64,000 nt of DNA from DATCMU01 sp036563245 (lineage in GTDB: Bacteria; Pseudomonadota; Alphaproteobacteria; Rhizobiales; Devosiaceae). The DNA is taken from positions 40,870 to 104,869 of the forward strand of contig DATCMU010000035.1 of assembly GCA_036563245.1 (NCBI GenBank), in the 5' to 3' direction. The notes under the pieces are model-generated. The model ran no database searches, was not told the DNA's origin, and saw only the letters and a program-made list of their open reading frames with translations. The position numbers and the translations under genes are program-made. The stretch's first letter is position 1. Each line of letters starts with the position of its first letter. Below, in pieces: positions 43,369 through 51,469 of this stretch.

Positions 43369-44629
43369 CTACGATCGGTTTTGCGGCCCGGCTTTGGACG
43401 TTTGGGGCATGCTTGCGGTCGACATTCCGTGGCCACGCGGGCGGCCGACAGTCTCCGCCCTGTGCGGGACCATGGCCAGTGCATATTCTTCGGCGGTTTG
43501 CAGAAATGCGACGGCGTCCGACGCACGTTGACGAACGGCCCCGGTTGCGGTCAGGCCGTCGCCCTGTGCCGGATCCAGCAGGGAGGGCGCGTCTGACCGG
43601 CGTCAGCGCCAGGCCGCCATTCGTCGCGGCGACATAGCCTTCGGCCTGCTCATAGAGATGCGCTGTCTCGGCGGAATAGTGGATATACTCGCCTGTGACC
43701 GTTTCAAGGCTGCCGTCTTCGAGAACGATGCGGCCATCGGTCCTCAGAATATCTTCGATCGAGCGGAACGCGCCATAAGCGTCGAGGAACCGGTGACCCG
43801 GCGTCACCGTCAGCCCATTCGACAGCCGAATCCACACATCCGTAATGTTTTGGAACAGGCGGACAACCTGCTTGCCGGCAAGGCCAGACCGCCCGCCAAA
43901 CTGGCGCGCATCGAATGCGGAGACCAGATCACCGACCTTGACGTCTTCGATTGGCAGTTCAACACCGTCCGCGCCGCGCACCATCGTCGCGGCAGGGAAG
44001 CACTTGTTGAAGCCATTAAGATATTCGTCAATTGTCAGCCTGCTCCCGTGCTGCTGCTGGAACAGCTTGTTGGCATTGCTGAAAACTGGATCATTTGAAA
44101 GATAGCTCTCAATTGTGCGGCCGTAGCCCGAAACCATGTCGGCTCGCATATTGTTGTACAATGTGGCGATCGCCGCAGGTGTCGGATACTCCAACCGGCG
44201 TTGAATTTCTGAAATGAGCTTTGCCGCCAACTCAATATTCGTTCGAGCATCAACCTTGGCTTCATCTGGTCCGATACCTAATAAACCGGACCAAACATCA
44301 ACATTTATATTTGAAGGGCGAATCGTAGATCTAAATGGATCAAAAATATCGTAATAACCGTGAGCGTTTTCCATATATATTATCGAAGACAAAAGTTCTG
44401 CGCTAACTCCATATTTTTTTGAAAATGTTTTTATGCTGTCTAGATTGTCATGAACGGCGGAGGTGCCAATTGCCCCAATTGAATACCAAGGGTGCGGATA
44501 AGCATGTTGCCCTGGATAAGTGCGCCCGCCATCAAATACAATAATGCCGTTCAGATTATTCAATATGGCGTTAAGTCTTTGTTCGCCGGCCCATAGTGGA
44601 TTAGATAAACTTGGTGTATAGTTGCCCAT
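43369..44629 (-). pseudogene. Lysozyme-like plus Hint-domain effector, frameshifted near its end
   Basis: From the ATG at 44629 (GGAG site), residues about 65-175 are lysozyme-like: LLSSIIYMENAHGYYD with the likely catalytic E87, and IATLYNNMRADMVSGYG. Residues about 210-345 are a Hint (hedgehog/intein) domain starting at C210 (CFPAATMVRGADGVELPIED) with the block TVTPGHRFLDAYG (H279). After ALTPV the frame runs into basic junk, while a second frame continues with SLLDPAQGDGLTATGAV, QRASDAVAFLQTAEEYALAM and stops at 43369. A single-base insertion in 43583-43601 explains this. The restored length is about 419 residues. It is preceded by, and overlaps, a four-helix membrane protein that may be its immunity partner. 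Confidence 0.7.
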
Positions 44630-45123
44630 TACGATCTCCAAGAGTTGTGTATTTTTGTCGAAAACAAAACAACGATATAAATAGCGAAAAGTACGATTGC
44701 GGATGTAAGCACGAAGAGCAGGTAAATTTTTGTTGGATCCAAATATCCAAAATTGCCAACCGGCGTCCTGAATATGTATGCCTCAGAAAAAGCGGTCCGA
44801 AAGGCGTAGAGAAAGAATACGGTCAAACTCAAATGCACAGACAGTAACACAATGATTTGGATAAAAGAAATGTGCGTAAACAGATAATACAATCGTATAA
44901 CAATAAAATTAGAAGCAACGCTAAATGCAAATATAATAAAATATGAGAAATAATTTGTCGAGAACATGAGAAGTACGTCAATTTGCCCTTCTCGGCCAAT
45001 AGTGGGCGAAATTAGCCCCCACCAACGATGGTAGAAGATGAAAGTCACGAAAGCCGCAAGGCTGACTAAACTAGCCGACAGGCTGAGAAACATGAGGACT
45101 GCTTTTGTGCGAATGTTGAGCAT
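44629..45123 (-). CDS. Four-helix membrane protein, candidate immunity partner
   Basis: 164 residues, very AT-rich codon use compared with flanking genes. Four hydrophobic helices at about 8-30, 50-75, 85-110 and 135-158. No recognised family. Its stop overlaps the start of the lysozyme-Hint gene (TAATG), so the two are co-translated. A membrane protein encoded just before a peptidoglycan-cleaving effector fits an immunity role, but this is inference. It follows repeat R1. Confidence 0.6.
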   Translation of the reverse strand: MLNIRTKAVLMFLSLSASLVSLAAFVTFIFYHRWWGLISPTIGREGQIDVLLMFSTNYFSYFIIFAFSVASNFIVIRLYYLFTHISFIQIIVLLSVHLSLTVFFLYAFRTAFSEAYIFRTPVGNFGYLDPTKIYLLFVLTSAIVLFAIYIVVLFSTKIHNSWRS

Positions 45124-45237
45124 GAGGTGATATTCTCGCTAGTCCAATTTCGACGCCAGATTGAGGTGGTCCTCGTGCATATTGTACCCCAGCGAGCCAA
45201 GTAGCCTGTGGCAAGTGGCGCTCATGTCAATTCCACC

Positions 45238-45592
45238 GCATAATTCCCCCCATAGGCCTTGAACCCCAGCCGCTTCATCAGCCTGTCCGTCCTCGCTGGC
45301 TCGATGCCCGATGTTGCCTGCACGTGCAGTTCCTCCGCGTTTTGGGCCTTCGCCCAGTCCGCCGCCATGCGCAGCACACTGATCGCGCAACAGGTCGCGA
45401 TAGGCGGCGAAGTCCTCGGCGTTGAAGAAGGTCCTTTGCCGCCCGTTGCCGCGCTGCGTAATGTGAAGTGCAACACCAGGAACTATGTATCGAGCAAGTC
45501 GTGCCATGCGCGCAGCCTGTCATCGGGACGGAAGGGAAGGGAGGGCGGCGGACCGAGGGGAAGGCGGATTTAGTGCACTGTCACCGTAATCC
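45238..45592 (-). repeat. Repeat R1: chimera of RAYT N-terminus and GNAT C-terminus
   Basis: Read on the minus strand it begins with the border ATTACGGTGACAGTGCAC, then an ATG (45507) for MARLARYIVPGVALHITQRG and about 46 residues of RAYT transposase up to QCAAHG. The frame then changes meaning: a different frame reads RMAADWAKAQNAEELHVQAT through MKRLGFKAYGGNYAVEL, the C-terminus of the GNAT protein encoded at 48.1 kb. The two genes are joined inside the shared sequence GCGCATGGCGG. R1 is highly similar to R2 (46517-46874). No active transposase can be made. Confidence 0.75.
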
Positions 45593-45685
45593 ACTTTTGA
45601 TGTCATATTGAGAAAGATATCTTCTAAGCTGATTTTCGCTTAAAACAGCTTCGCCATATAGACCATAATCATTAGATCCAGACAT
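45581..45685 (-). pseudogene. Truncated effector start (34 residues)
   Basis: The ATG at 45685 opens a protein beginning MSGSNDYGLYGEAVLSENQL and continuing RRYLSQYDIKSGLR, then TGA formed by the R1 border sequence. It starts 2 bases after the stop of the upstream secreted-protein gene. The natural gene was evidently cut at the point where R1 begins. The N-terminus does not match the other two effector starts, so the lost domain is unknown. Confidence 0.55.
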
Positions 45686-45686
45686 T

Positions 45687-46445
45687 TTACTTATTCATCT
45701 CCGAATTTATGCATTTTTCCAATGAAGTAATAGTCTCATGTTCCTTCAAGCAACCTCTGAAGGAAGTCATATATTGTCTTTCAAGATCCGCTGCCTCCTG
45801 CGGATCAGTTGCTCCGTTGTACCCCACCCAGGGCACAAACAATCCCGAAGCCTCAAAATAGGATTCAAGTACACAGAATCCATTTTCTTGTTCAGATGCG
45901 GAATCCGGTACCAAAACTTCCATGTTTTCGAAGAGGTGCTGTTTATCTGGTGGATGCATTACAAAACGACATTTCTCAGCGCCATGCGCATCCTTGGCCT
46001 GACTCACCTCGTATTGCAGCAGACCTTGAAGGGTGGAATCCAGTCCCAGGGATTTGGCCGTCAAACCGACATCTGTGCCGTCGCCAAAGGCAATGATATA
46101 GACGTTCGGTTCACCCTCTTCCGCTGGTGGGACGAACCCCAATTTGACGGCATTCTCCAGGGCAAGACGGTAAGTCTGCGCGTAGCGCCCAGCAGCGGCC
46201 ACATTGATATTGATCGGCCTTGATAGGACACCGCTTCTCTCATAGGCGCTCAAATTTTCATGAATGAAACCCGCCAGATCTGTCCTCTTTCCGCCCCCTG
46301 CAGCCCAAGTGGTCGCGACAGAAAGCAGGACACTCAGGGAGACCCCCATGACCAACAGGACAGCCGGGCAGAATGAATGGGATCGTCTTGTTGCTAGACG
46401 AAGGCCGTCCCAACTTTGCGGAATGTCGGACTTTTCTCTGCACAT
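45687..46445 (-). CDS. Secreted hypothetical protein, candidate immunity or accessory protein
   Basis: 252 residues from the ATG at 46445 (AAGG site). A hydrophobic signal segment follows a long basic start (FCPAVLLVMGVSLSVLLSVA, cleavage near TWA). The mature part contains NVYIIAFGDGTDVGLTAKSLGLD, CRFVMHPPDKQHLF and three to four Cys. Family not recognised. Longer in-frame starts (46478, 46532) run into repeat R2. It directly precedes the truncated effector at 45685, the same order as the other two modules. Confidence 0.55.
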   Translation of the reverse strand: MCREKSDIPQSWDGLRLATRRSHSFCPAVLLVMGVSLSVLLSVATTWAAGGGKRTDLAGFIHENLSAYERSGVLSRPININVAAAGRYAQTYRLALENAVKLGFVPPAEEGEPNVYIIAFGDGTDVGLTAKSLGLDSTLQGLLQYEVSQAKDAHGAEKCRFVMHPPDKQHLFENMEVLVPDSASEQENGFCVLESYFEASGLFVPWVGYNGATDPQEAADLERQYMTSFRGCLKEHETITSLEKCINSEMNK

Positions 46446-46516
46446 GAGGCCCTTCAAGTTACACTCAGTCCAATTCATCAACCAGAAATGGCCTCCAAGA
46501 CCTCTAGGTCCCCACT

Positions 46517-46874
46517 GCATAATTCCCCCCATACGCCCTGAACCCCAGCCGCCTCATCAGCCTGTCTGTCCTCTCTGGCTCGATGCCCGATGTTGCCTGC
46601 ACGTGCAGTTCCTCTGCGTCTTGCGCCTTCGCCCATCACCGCAACGCCATGCGCAGCACACTGATCGCGTAACAGGTCGCGATAGGCGGCGAAGTCCTCG
46701 GCGTTGAAGAAGGTCCTTTGCCGCCCGTTGCCGCGCTGCGTAATGTGATGTGCAACACCAGGAACTATGTATCGAGCAAGTCGTGCCATGCGCGCAGCCT
46801 GTCATCGGGACGGAAGGGAAGGGAGGGAGGCGGACCGAGGGGAAGGCGAATTTAGTGCACTGTCACCGTAATCC
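46517..46874 (-). repeat. Repeat R2: second RAYT-GNAT chimera
   Basis: Same layout as R1: border ATTACGGTGACAGTGCAC, RAYT start at 46789 (MARLARYIVPGVAHHITQRG), RAYT to AAHGVAV, then GNAT C-terminus in another frame (AQDAEELHVQATSGIEPE to LGFRAYGGNYAV). The RAYT part runs slightly longer than in R1 and the junction lies near a TGGGC shared by both parents, so the joint is similar but not identical. Its border sequence supplies the final codons of the glycine-rich protein at 46802. Confidence 0.75.
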
Positions 46875-47350
46875 GGGTCAAATATGCCACTGACGTTGAA
46901 TAGATTCGGATAGTTTGCCGCGGTTATATCCGCGTTGTTGAACCAACTCTGGATGGCGGTGCCGAGTTGACCCCAAGTCCAATCCCCAGCGGCCGCGCCA
47001 GCCCACCCTCCAACTGTTTCACCTGGAACAATTCCAAAGAAGCCACCAGCGGCAGATCCAATTACTCCGCCTCCCAGACTCCCGCCAATGGCAAAAGTTG
47101 ATACGAATATCCCTTTGGCGCCCCCCCCAATCGCGCCCGGCAAACCTGAATCATGATATCCGACGGCAGTATCATAGGTAACGATTGCCAGAACCTCAGT
47201 TGGCGTGAAACCCCGCGCGCTCATCTTGATAAAGCGTTCCGCTGCGTCTTTGCTCGTCATGGCGAGGACAGGCAACCCTCGGCCAAACAAATTCAGGCCC
47301 AACAGTGAGTACCCGAGATATTTTTCACCACTTGCGGCGCTATCGGACAT
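46802..47350 (-). CDS. Glycine-rich protein, probable 3'-truncated effector
   Basis: 182 residues from the ATG at 47350 (47362 is an alternative). The central part has glycine-zipper-like helices (GAIGGGAKGIFVSTFAIGG, GGGVIGSAAGGFFG, GGWAGAAAGDWTWG), seen in pore-forming or bacteriocin-like proteins and membrane-inserting effectors. The last 25 or so residues (from DYGDSALNS on) are encoded by repeat R2, so the native C-terminus is missing. The start overlaps the upstream membrane-protein gene by 11 bases. Confidence 0.55.
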   Translation of the reverse strand: MSDSAASGEKYLGYSLLGLNLFGRGLPVLAMTSKDAAERFIKMSARGFTPTEVLAIVTYDTAVGYHDSGLPGAIGGGAKGIFVSTFAIGGSLGGGVIGSAAGGFFGIVPGETVGGWAGAAAGDWTWGQLGTAIQSWFNNADITAANYPNLFNVSGIFDPDYGDSALNSPSPRSASLPSLPSR

Positions 47351-48089
47351 TTTTTTCTCCATTTTTGTTCGTCAGTCTGATAAAATTAAGTTTTAAGTAT
47401 TGAATAACAATCATAAACATTATGCCTAATGCAGAAAATGTGACTAATGATTGAATCATTACTTTAGAACACGAGAATATAATGTTATCGTTTCGAGATG
47501 GGTATAGTAATGATCCATCATTTGACACATGAATTCCGAATAGCGAGGCAATCAGAATGAATGTTATTATAATTCCGATGAGATATATAGCTTTCTTATT
47601 ATACAAATATCTCACCCAATTTCCGCTGTATGGAGGTGTGCCTACATCGAGTCTTGGTTCCCAATGTCTGTCTCTTCGGGCGATGATTACCACTTGGGCA
47701 ACAAGCCACAGGGCTCCACACGCAAGCGTGACAAGAGTCGAAAGCGTGAAGATTTCTGCGTAGTACTTTGCTTTGGCCGGCGAATAGATCGTCGCGTAGG
47801 TCGCGGCAATCGAGCCATGCAAGTTCGGCCACATATTATCCAGAAGGGCGCTGTACCTGGCAGTTTCCGCCGGGAAACAGGTAAGGCATGTCAATGCGGC
47901 GATCGTTAACCCAACCGAGGCAATGAGCATTGGCACCAAACTGACCAGGATTCTCTGGAAATCATATGCCTGCAAAAACCGTTGACGATTCTCCTCATCA
48001 GACAGGTTTGGCAACGCCTCCACGCGAACGGACGGATGTGCTTTCTTGAGTTCGGCGAATGTTGTGTCCCGATATTCGTCCTTCGCCAT
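47340..48089 (-). CDS. Four-helix membrane protein, candidate immunity partner
   Basis: 249 residues: soluble N-terminus (about 45 residues), helices near 47-70, 112-137, 165-188 and 208-230, basic C-terminus. No family recognised. Its start is 2 bases after the stop of the GNAT gene and its end overlaps the glycine-rich protein start, so the order GNAT - membrane protein - effector is a coupled unit. AT content rises strongly in its 3' half. Confidence 0.6.
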   Translation of the reverse strand: MAKDEYRDTTFAELKKAHPSVRVEALPNLSDEENRQRFLQAYDFQRILVSLVPMLIASVGLTIAALTCLTCFPAETARYSALLDNMWPNLHGSIAATYATIYSPAKAKYYAEIFTLSTLVTLACGALWLVAQVVIIARRDRHWEPRLDVGTPPYSGNWVRYLYNKKAIYLIGIIITFILIASLFGIHVSNDGSLLYPSRNDNIIFSCSKVMIQSLVTFSALGIMFMIVIQYLKLNFIRLTNKNGEKNVR

Positions 48090-48091
48090 GA

Positions 48092-48685
48092 TCAGAGACT
48101 TCCCGCCCAGTGGTCTTGGTCCTCACCATCCGTCGCGGCCAACAGGTTCGCATAATTCCCCCCATAGGCCTTGAACCCCAGCCGCTTCATCAGCCTGTCT
48201 GTCCTCTCCGACTCGATGCCCGATGTTGCCTGCAAGTGCAGTTCCTCCGCGTTTTGGGCCTGCGCCCAGTCCGCCGCCATGCGGATCAGGCGCACGCCGA
48301 TCTTTCCGCCCAAGAGGGTGTGCCGCACGCTCTATGAGACATACATGGTGTTGACCATGACCATGCGTCCGCCGATCCCGAGCAGGTAGTCTCCAGCCTC
48401 GGCGCTCATCAGAGCGACTGTCCGGTCTCCCTGGCGCACATAGACTGCCAGCGTGTTCTCGGGATCGCGCAACTGGTGACGAAAGAACCGTCCGAACTTC
48501 TCTTTGGAAAACGGTATATGCGCGTAGCGGCTCTCGGCGTGATATTCCCGCACCACCGCCTCGACCAGGGCAATCTCTTCCGGCCGCGTCGCGCGGAAGA
48601 ATTTCAATCGGTTTGCTGAATCCTGTCGGGCTGCGGTGTCGACCGTTCTCCGAACCGTGGTCGACACACCGGCCTTCGCCGGCAT
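48092..48685 (-). pseudogene. GNAT acetyltransferase gene interrupted by an in-frame TAG
   Basis: The upstream part includes KFFRATRPEEIALVEAVVRE then AESRYAHIPFSKEKFGRFFR and GDYLLGIGGRMVMVNTMYVS; a TAG at 48332-48334 follows; the same frame goes on as SVRHTLLGGKIGVRLIRMAA then NAEELHLQATSGIESERTDR, MKRLGFKAYGGNY. Together this is a GNAT fold with the acetyl-CoA loop around LLGGKIGVRLI. The true start is uncertain: ATG at 48685 is taken, but the frame is open further upstream with a Ser/Pro/Asp-rich sequence. Its last about 45 codons are repeated in R1 and R2. Prophage and effector loci often carry similar GNAT genes. Confidence 0.65.
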
Positions 48686-49234
48686 CGCCTCGGGGTCCGA
48701 AAGGGCAGGGTGTGCGCCGTTGACTGACGATTTTGCGTCCAGGTTCGGTCCTGGGTTCGCTGTGCCTTCACCGCCTCCGGCAACTGGTCCGTGACCGTCA
48801 GCATCGGCATTCGCAGAGATCGCAGGGGCATCCAGGGAATCGGTCAAACCAGAACCTGCCAGTATCGGTGTAACTGGAGCCGTTTCGCCCTTCTCCGAAT
48901 CGCTCAACGGCTCCAGGTCATTGGATGGTCGCGCTTTCGAACCGGAAAACCGTTTCCACTTTTCCTGAAAGCGCTCAAAACGCCAGAAAGAACAGAGCAA
49001 CTCAAAAACTGATGAAACAGTAGCGCGGACGGGCGTCGGTTGGAAGGCGCGGGCTTCCACCAGGTCGAACTTTGGCGCGCAAGTGCGCCAGAGAGCAGGC
49101 GGCACCAAGGGTCCGCAAACGCGCAACGCCGAGTGACTGGGGACGGCAGCGCATTGTGCCGGCTTTTGTGCGGCACATGTGCGCACAGCGTCCCGGTCTG
49201 TCCGAGATTTCTGATCGCCAAGTGCTTGAAAAAG
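48686..49234. other. Gap between GNAT gene and tRNA-Gln
   Basis: 549 bases. The part next to the GNAT gene is open in the GNAT frame and may encode a longer, low-complexity N-terminus. 48943-48976 holds the Hyphomicrobiales-type repeat listed separately. The 49.0-49.23 kb part shows no gene that I can support. No integrase and no copy of the tRNA 3' end were found on the far side of the island. Confidence 0.4.
48943..48976 (-). repeat. Intergenic repeat of Hyphomicrobiales type
   Basis: On the minus strand the element reads GAGCGCTTTCAGGAAAAGTG then GAAACGGTTTTCCG. Elements with AGGAAAAGTGG...CGGTTTTCC are, from memory, abundant between genes in Rhizobiales genomes. Only one copy was noticed in the window. 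Confidence 0.55.
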
Positions 49235-49309
49235 TGGCTGGGGAACCTGGATTCGAACCAGGACTAACGGAGTCAGAGTCCGTGGGTCTACCGTTAACCT
49301 ATTCCCCAA
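49235..49309 (-). tRNA. tRNA-Gln (anticodon CTG)
   Basis: 75 bases including an encoded CCA. The acceptor stem is TGGGGAA / TTCCCCA, the anticodon arm is ACGGA-CTCTGAC-TCCGT with anticodon CTG, and the T-arm contains GGTTCGAATCC. Its 3' end points towards the effector island at 43.3-49.0 kb, a common insertion side for genomic islands. Confidence 0.96.
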
Positions 49310-49567
49310 CACAGCGTCTGCATGACCCGCCCAAGCGGGCGGCGCGACGGCCCCGATATAACCAGTGCCGTTTGCGATTGCAAGCCGCAAGCGCGAGTTG
49401 AAAACGCGGCCGAGGACGCGGCTACGCCCTGTCCGGCCGACACGCTTCAGATTGCAACAGGGCCCCTCATGCACTACCTTGTAGACGACGCGTATACACA
49501 CCTGCCCAAGGGCGCGCCCGGGTTTCCGCCCTGGCCTTGCGACCTGGCAGCATGGAGATCGAGGCAA

Positions 49568-50764
49568 GTGACCGAACAGGATCGGTCCGCCGTTTCCGCG
49601 CCGCCCCGGCAACGGGCGCGGCGAAACCGCAGGGGAGGCCAGGTGCCTCCGCGGTCGCCGGGGATCAGGGGCGAGGTGACCTCTGCACCGGTTTCGGGCC
49701 GGCGGCCAAATCATGGCCCCAAGACCGTGCCGCAGAACCGGCCGCCAGTTTACGCGGCGCTGGATCTCGGCACGAACAATTGCCGGTTGCTGATCGCGCG
49801 GCCGATGGACAGCGGATTCCGCGTTCTCGATGGCTTCACGCGTATCGTGCGGTTGGGCGAGGGTGTTTCGCAGACCGGCCGGCTTGCCGACGCGGCCATG
49901 CAGCGCACCTTCGACGCGCTTCGCCACTGCCGCGACAAGCTCCACCATCATGCACCGGTGCGCATGCGCCTGATTGCCACCGAAGCCTGCCGCGCCGCCG
50001 AGAATTCGACCGCGTTTCTTGCCCGCGTCCGCGAGGAACTGGGGCTGGAACTCGAGATCGTCGATCGTCGCACCGAGGCCGAGCTCGCGGTCACCGGTTG
50101 CGCCGACCTGATCGAGGAAGGTGCCGACGGCGCCTTGATGTTCGATATCGGCGGGGGGTCTTCGGAACTGGCCTGGATGGATTTCCGCGGTGGCCGGCCA
50201 AAGGGCAGAAGCAAGATGGCCGCCTCGATTCGCTCCTGGCAATCGCTGCCGGTCGGCGTGGTGTCCATCGCCGAAAAGTTCGGGGGCGTGGATGTGACCC
50301 CGGAGAGCTTCGAGGAAATGGTGGGCTATGTGCGTGGCCAGCTGCAGCATTTCCGCGGCCGCGAAAAGCTCCGCCAGATGATCGGCAAGCATCGCATGCA
50401 CCTGATCGGCACCTCGGGAACCGTCACCACGCTCGCCGGCCTGCACCTCGGGCTCGAACGCTACGAACGGGCCAAGGTCGACGGGCTGTGGATGCGCAAC
50501 GACGAGGTGACCGATACCATGCGCGTGCTGCTGGCCATGCCGTTCTCCAAGCGCATGGCCAATCCCTGCATCGGCCGGGACCGGGCCGACCTGGTGATAC
50601 CGGGCTGCGCGATCTTCGAGGCGATCAGGCGCGAATGGCAGACCGAACGGGTTCGGGTCGCCGACAGGGGCCTGCGCGAAGGCATGCTGATTTCCATGAT
50701 GGACGAGGACAGGGTGTGGTCGCGCCACAAGCGCCGCATCCGTGGGGCGGGGCGCGATGGCTAA
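49568..50764 (+). CDS. Ppx/GppA-family exopolyphosphatase / guanosine pentaphosphatase
   Basis: 398 residues from the GTG at 49568 (GGAG site). About 60 residues of basic, disordered leader precede the actin-like ATPase fold: VYAALDLGTNNCRLLIARP, LIATEACRAAENS, and the phosphate-binding FDIGGGSSELAW. It hydrolyses polyphosphate or pppGpp. Overlap of 8 bases with rlmE is the usual arrangement in this order of bacteria. The long open frame upstream to 49322 is not conserved and runs close to the tRNA. Confidence 0.92.
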   Translation: MTEQDRSAVSAPPRQRARRNRRGGQVPPRSPGIRGEVTSAPVSGRRPNHGPKTVPQNRPPVYAALDLGTNNCRLLIARPMDSGFRVLDGFTRIVRLGEGVSQTGRLADAAMQRTFDALRHCRDKLHHHAPVRMRLIATEACRAAENSTAFLARVREELGLELEIVDRRTEAELAVTGCADLIEEGADGALMFDIGGGSSELAWMDFRGGRPKGRSKMAASIRSWQSLPVGVVSIAEKFGGVDVTPESFEEMVGYVRGQLQHFRGREKLRQMIGKHRMHLIGTSGTVTTLAGLHLGLERYERAKVDGLWMRNDEVTDTMRVLLAMPFSKRMANPCIGRDRADLVIPGCAIFEAIRREWQTERVRVADRGLREGMLISMMDEDRVWSRHKRRIRGAGRDG

Positions 50765-51443
50765 GGCGAAAACCGGCGCGAGCCGCAACCTCAAGACGCG
50801 CGTCAAGACCACCAAGGGCCGCAAGCTCTCATCCATTCTGTGGCTCGAGCGGCAATTGAACGATCCCTACGTCGCACAGGCGAAGAAGGACGGCTGGCGT
50901 TCGCGCGCCGCCTTCAAGCTGATCGAACTGGACGACAAGTATAAGCTGCTCAAGCGCGGCATGCGCATCGTGGATCTGGGCGCGGCGCCCGGCGGCTGGT
51001 GCCAGGTGGCGGCCCAACGCATTGGCGCCGATGCCGAACACCCGTCCATCGTGGCCATCGACTATCTTGAAATGGACCCGATCCCGGGGGTGACGGTGCT
51101 CATGAAGGATTTCACCGATCCCGATGCGCCAGACGCCCTGATCGCGGCGATGGGGGGCGAAAAGGCCGACCTGGTGCTTTCCGACATGGCCGCGCCGACG
51201 ACCGGCCACCGGGCGACCGACCACCTGCGTATCGTCCACCTGGTCGAACTGGCGGCCGATTTCGCCCTTCAGGTGCTCAAGCCGGATGGGGCGTTCGTGG
51301 CCAAGGTGTTCCAGGGGGGCACCGAGCACGAGCTTCTCGCACTGCTCAAGCGGCACTTTGCCAGTACATTCCATGCCAAGCCGCCGGCCAGCCGTTCGGA
51401 TTCCGCCGAAACCTATCTGGTCGCGCGCGGCTTCAAGGGCTGA
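50757..51443 (+). CDS. rlmE: 23S rRNA (uridine-2'-O)-methyltransferase RlmE
   Basis: 228 residues. SAM motif VDLGAAPGGWCQVAAQRIGA; catalytic K-D-K-E residues are visible in SRAAFKLIELD, VLSDMAAPTTGH, FVAKVFQGG and SDSAETYLVARG. It methylates U2552 in the ribosomal A-loop. The basic N-terminus binds RNA. The start ATG overlaps the ppx stop. Confidence 0.95.
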   Translation: MAKAKTGASRNLKTRVKTTKGRKLSSILWLERQLNDPYVAQAKKDGWRSRAAFKLIELDDKYKLLKRGMRIVDLGAAPGGWCQVAAQRIGADAEHPSIVAIDYLEMDPIPGVTVLMKDFTDPDAPDALIAAMGGEKADLVLSDMAAPTTGHRATDHLRIVHLVELAADFALQVLKPDGAFVAKVFQGGTEHELLALLKRHFASTFHAKPPASRSDSAETYLVARGFKG

Positions 51444-51469
51444 ACGGTCCGGGGCCGGCGCAACGCGGT

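Noticed and set aside
45139..45507. A functional transposase ORF
   Set aside because: Only the first 46 or so residues are RAYT; the rest is GNAT DNA in a wrong frame, so it is listed as a chimeric repeat.
43300..49310. Complete prophage or integrative element
   Set aside because: No integrase, structural phage gene or duplicated tRNA end was seen; only the GNAT gene and the position beside a tRNA suggest it.
49322..49567. Extended N-terminus of the Ppx/GppA protein
   Set aside because: The frame is open up to the tRNA but the sequence is not conserved-looking, and GTG at 49568 has a good ribosome site.
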